A DNA stretch of 39,440 nt from Faecalicatena fissicatena (GTDB lineage Bacteria; Bacillota; Clostridia; Lachnospirales; Lachnospiraceae), in the NCBI GenBank assembly GCA_001028025.1, contig LDAQ01000058.1, positions 1-39,440 of the forward strand. Reading direction: 5' to 3'. Below the pieces are notes generated by a model, which worked only from the letters and a program-made list of their open reading frames with translations, was not told the DNA's origin and did not search any database. This document shows positions 39,312 to 39,440 of the stretch, piece after piece. Each line of letters starts with the position of its first letter. Within the stretch, counting starts at the first letter, position 1. Position numbers and translations under genes: made by a program.

Positions 39312-39440
39312 GGGGAGCGGGAGGGGGTTGGCGAAGGGGCCGCTTCTGGAACCGGACATAGGGGTGTCTGGAAACGGGGGAGGACTGCAAGCTGGAGTAG
39401 AAGTAAAAAAGCAGGAAAACCGAGGGTGTAAATTTTTCTG

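Overview
The window reads as a chromosome segment of an anaerobic, spore-forming member of the Clostridia, most likely Lachnospiraceae. The support is the block HU - rqcP - yabP - yabQ - divIC - spoIIE-like, a CotS-family coat protein gene, AGGAGG-type ribosome binding sites before almost every gene, sigma-A promoters with 17-base spacers, and ordinary clostridial housekeeping genes. I cannot name the species. No tRNA, rRNA, CRISPR array or intact insertion sequence was seen.

Layout. (1) 1-10.9 kb, mostly core: an aconitase-superfamily hydratase, a 250-base near-perfect palindrome, an ECF sigma factor with a membrane-anchored beta-propeller protein, tatD, an alpha/beta hydrolase, rsmA (ksgA), citrate synthase and a second hydrolase. 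Hydratase plus citrate synthase fits the oxidative TCA half-branch that makes 2-oxoglutarate and glutamate. (2) 10.9-17.7 kb, accessory: a 48-residue protein, a frameshifted type I holin-like toxin with an intact-looking antitoxin promoter, glutamate decarboxylase, remnants of an AraC regulator, a glycosidase-like protein and an SGNH hydrolase, a GH25-LysM lysozyme, a phage-type XRE repressor with three operators, and a sigma region 4-like protein. Four copies of a roughly 225-base repeat separate these genes. (3) 17.8-25 kb: a two-component system, a methyltransferase and a secreted protein with a papain-like C-terminus. (4) 25-36 kb: queT under a preQ1-I riboswitch, an oxidoreductase, asnS, an SbcD/YhaO-YhaN-type pair, cca, a CotS-like gene and phosphoglucomutase. 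(5) 36-39.4 kb: HU and the sporulation/division cluster, which ends in a SpoIIE-like phosphatase with no membrane domain.

The most interesting signal is the four-copy repeat at about 11.30-11.53, 12.00-12.22, 13.93-14.16 and 15.24-15.49 kb. Read on the minus strand, each copy predicts a small RNA of about 140-150 nt. It has a conserved TATACT box, a 5' hairpin, an exposed CUCCCCCCUCAU stretch able to pair with Shine-Dalgarno-like G-runs, a variable stem, and an intrinsic terminator with the invariant loop CCGAUA. Stem changes between copies are largely paired on both sides or become G-U pairs on the minus strand, which supports an RNA and fixes the strand. The architecture resembles the multicopy csRNA (Streptococcus) and LhrC (Listeria) families, but I do not recognise this sequence as a named family. 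Unrelated genes lie between successive copies, giving a cassette-like layout.

Other points of note are the joint deletion scar of an AraC gene and a glycosidase gene at 14420/14421, the toxin frameshift, the palindrome at 2539-2788, a structured RNA candidate after asnS, and a probable sigma-E promoter before yabP. All functional calls come from reading the sequence and remembered family motifs; no database search was run.
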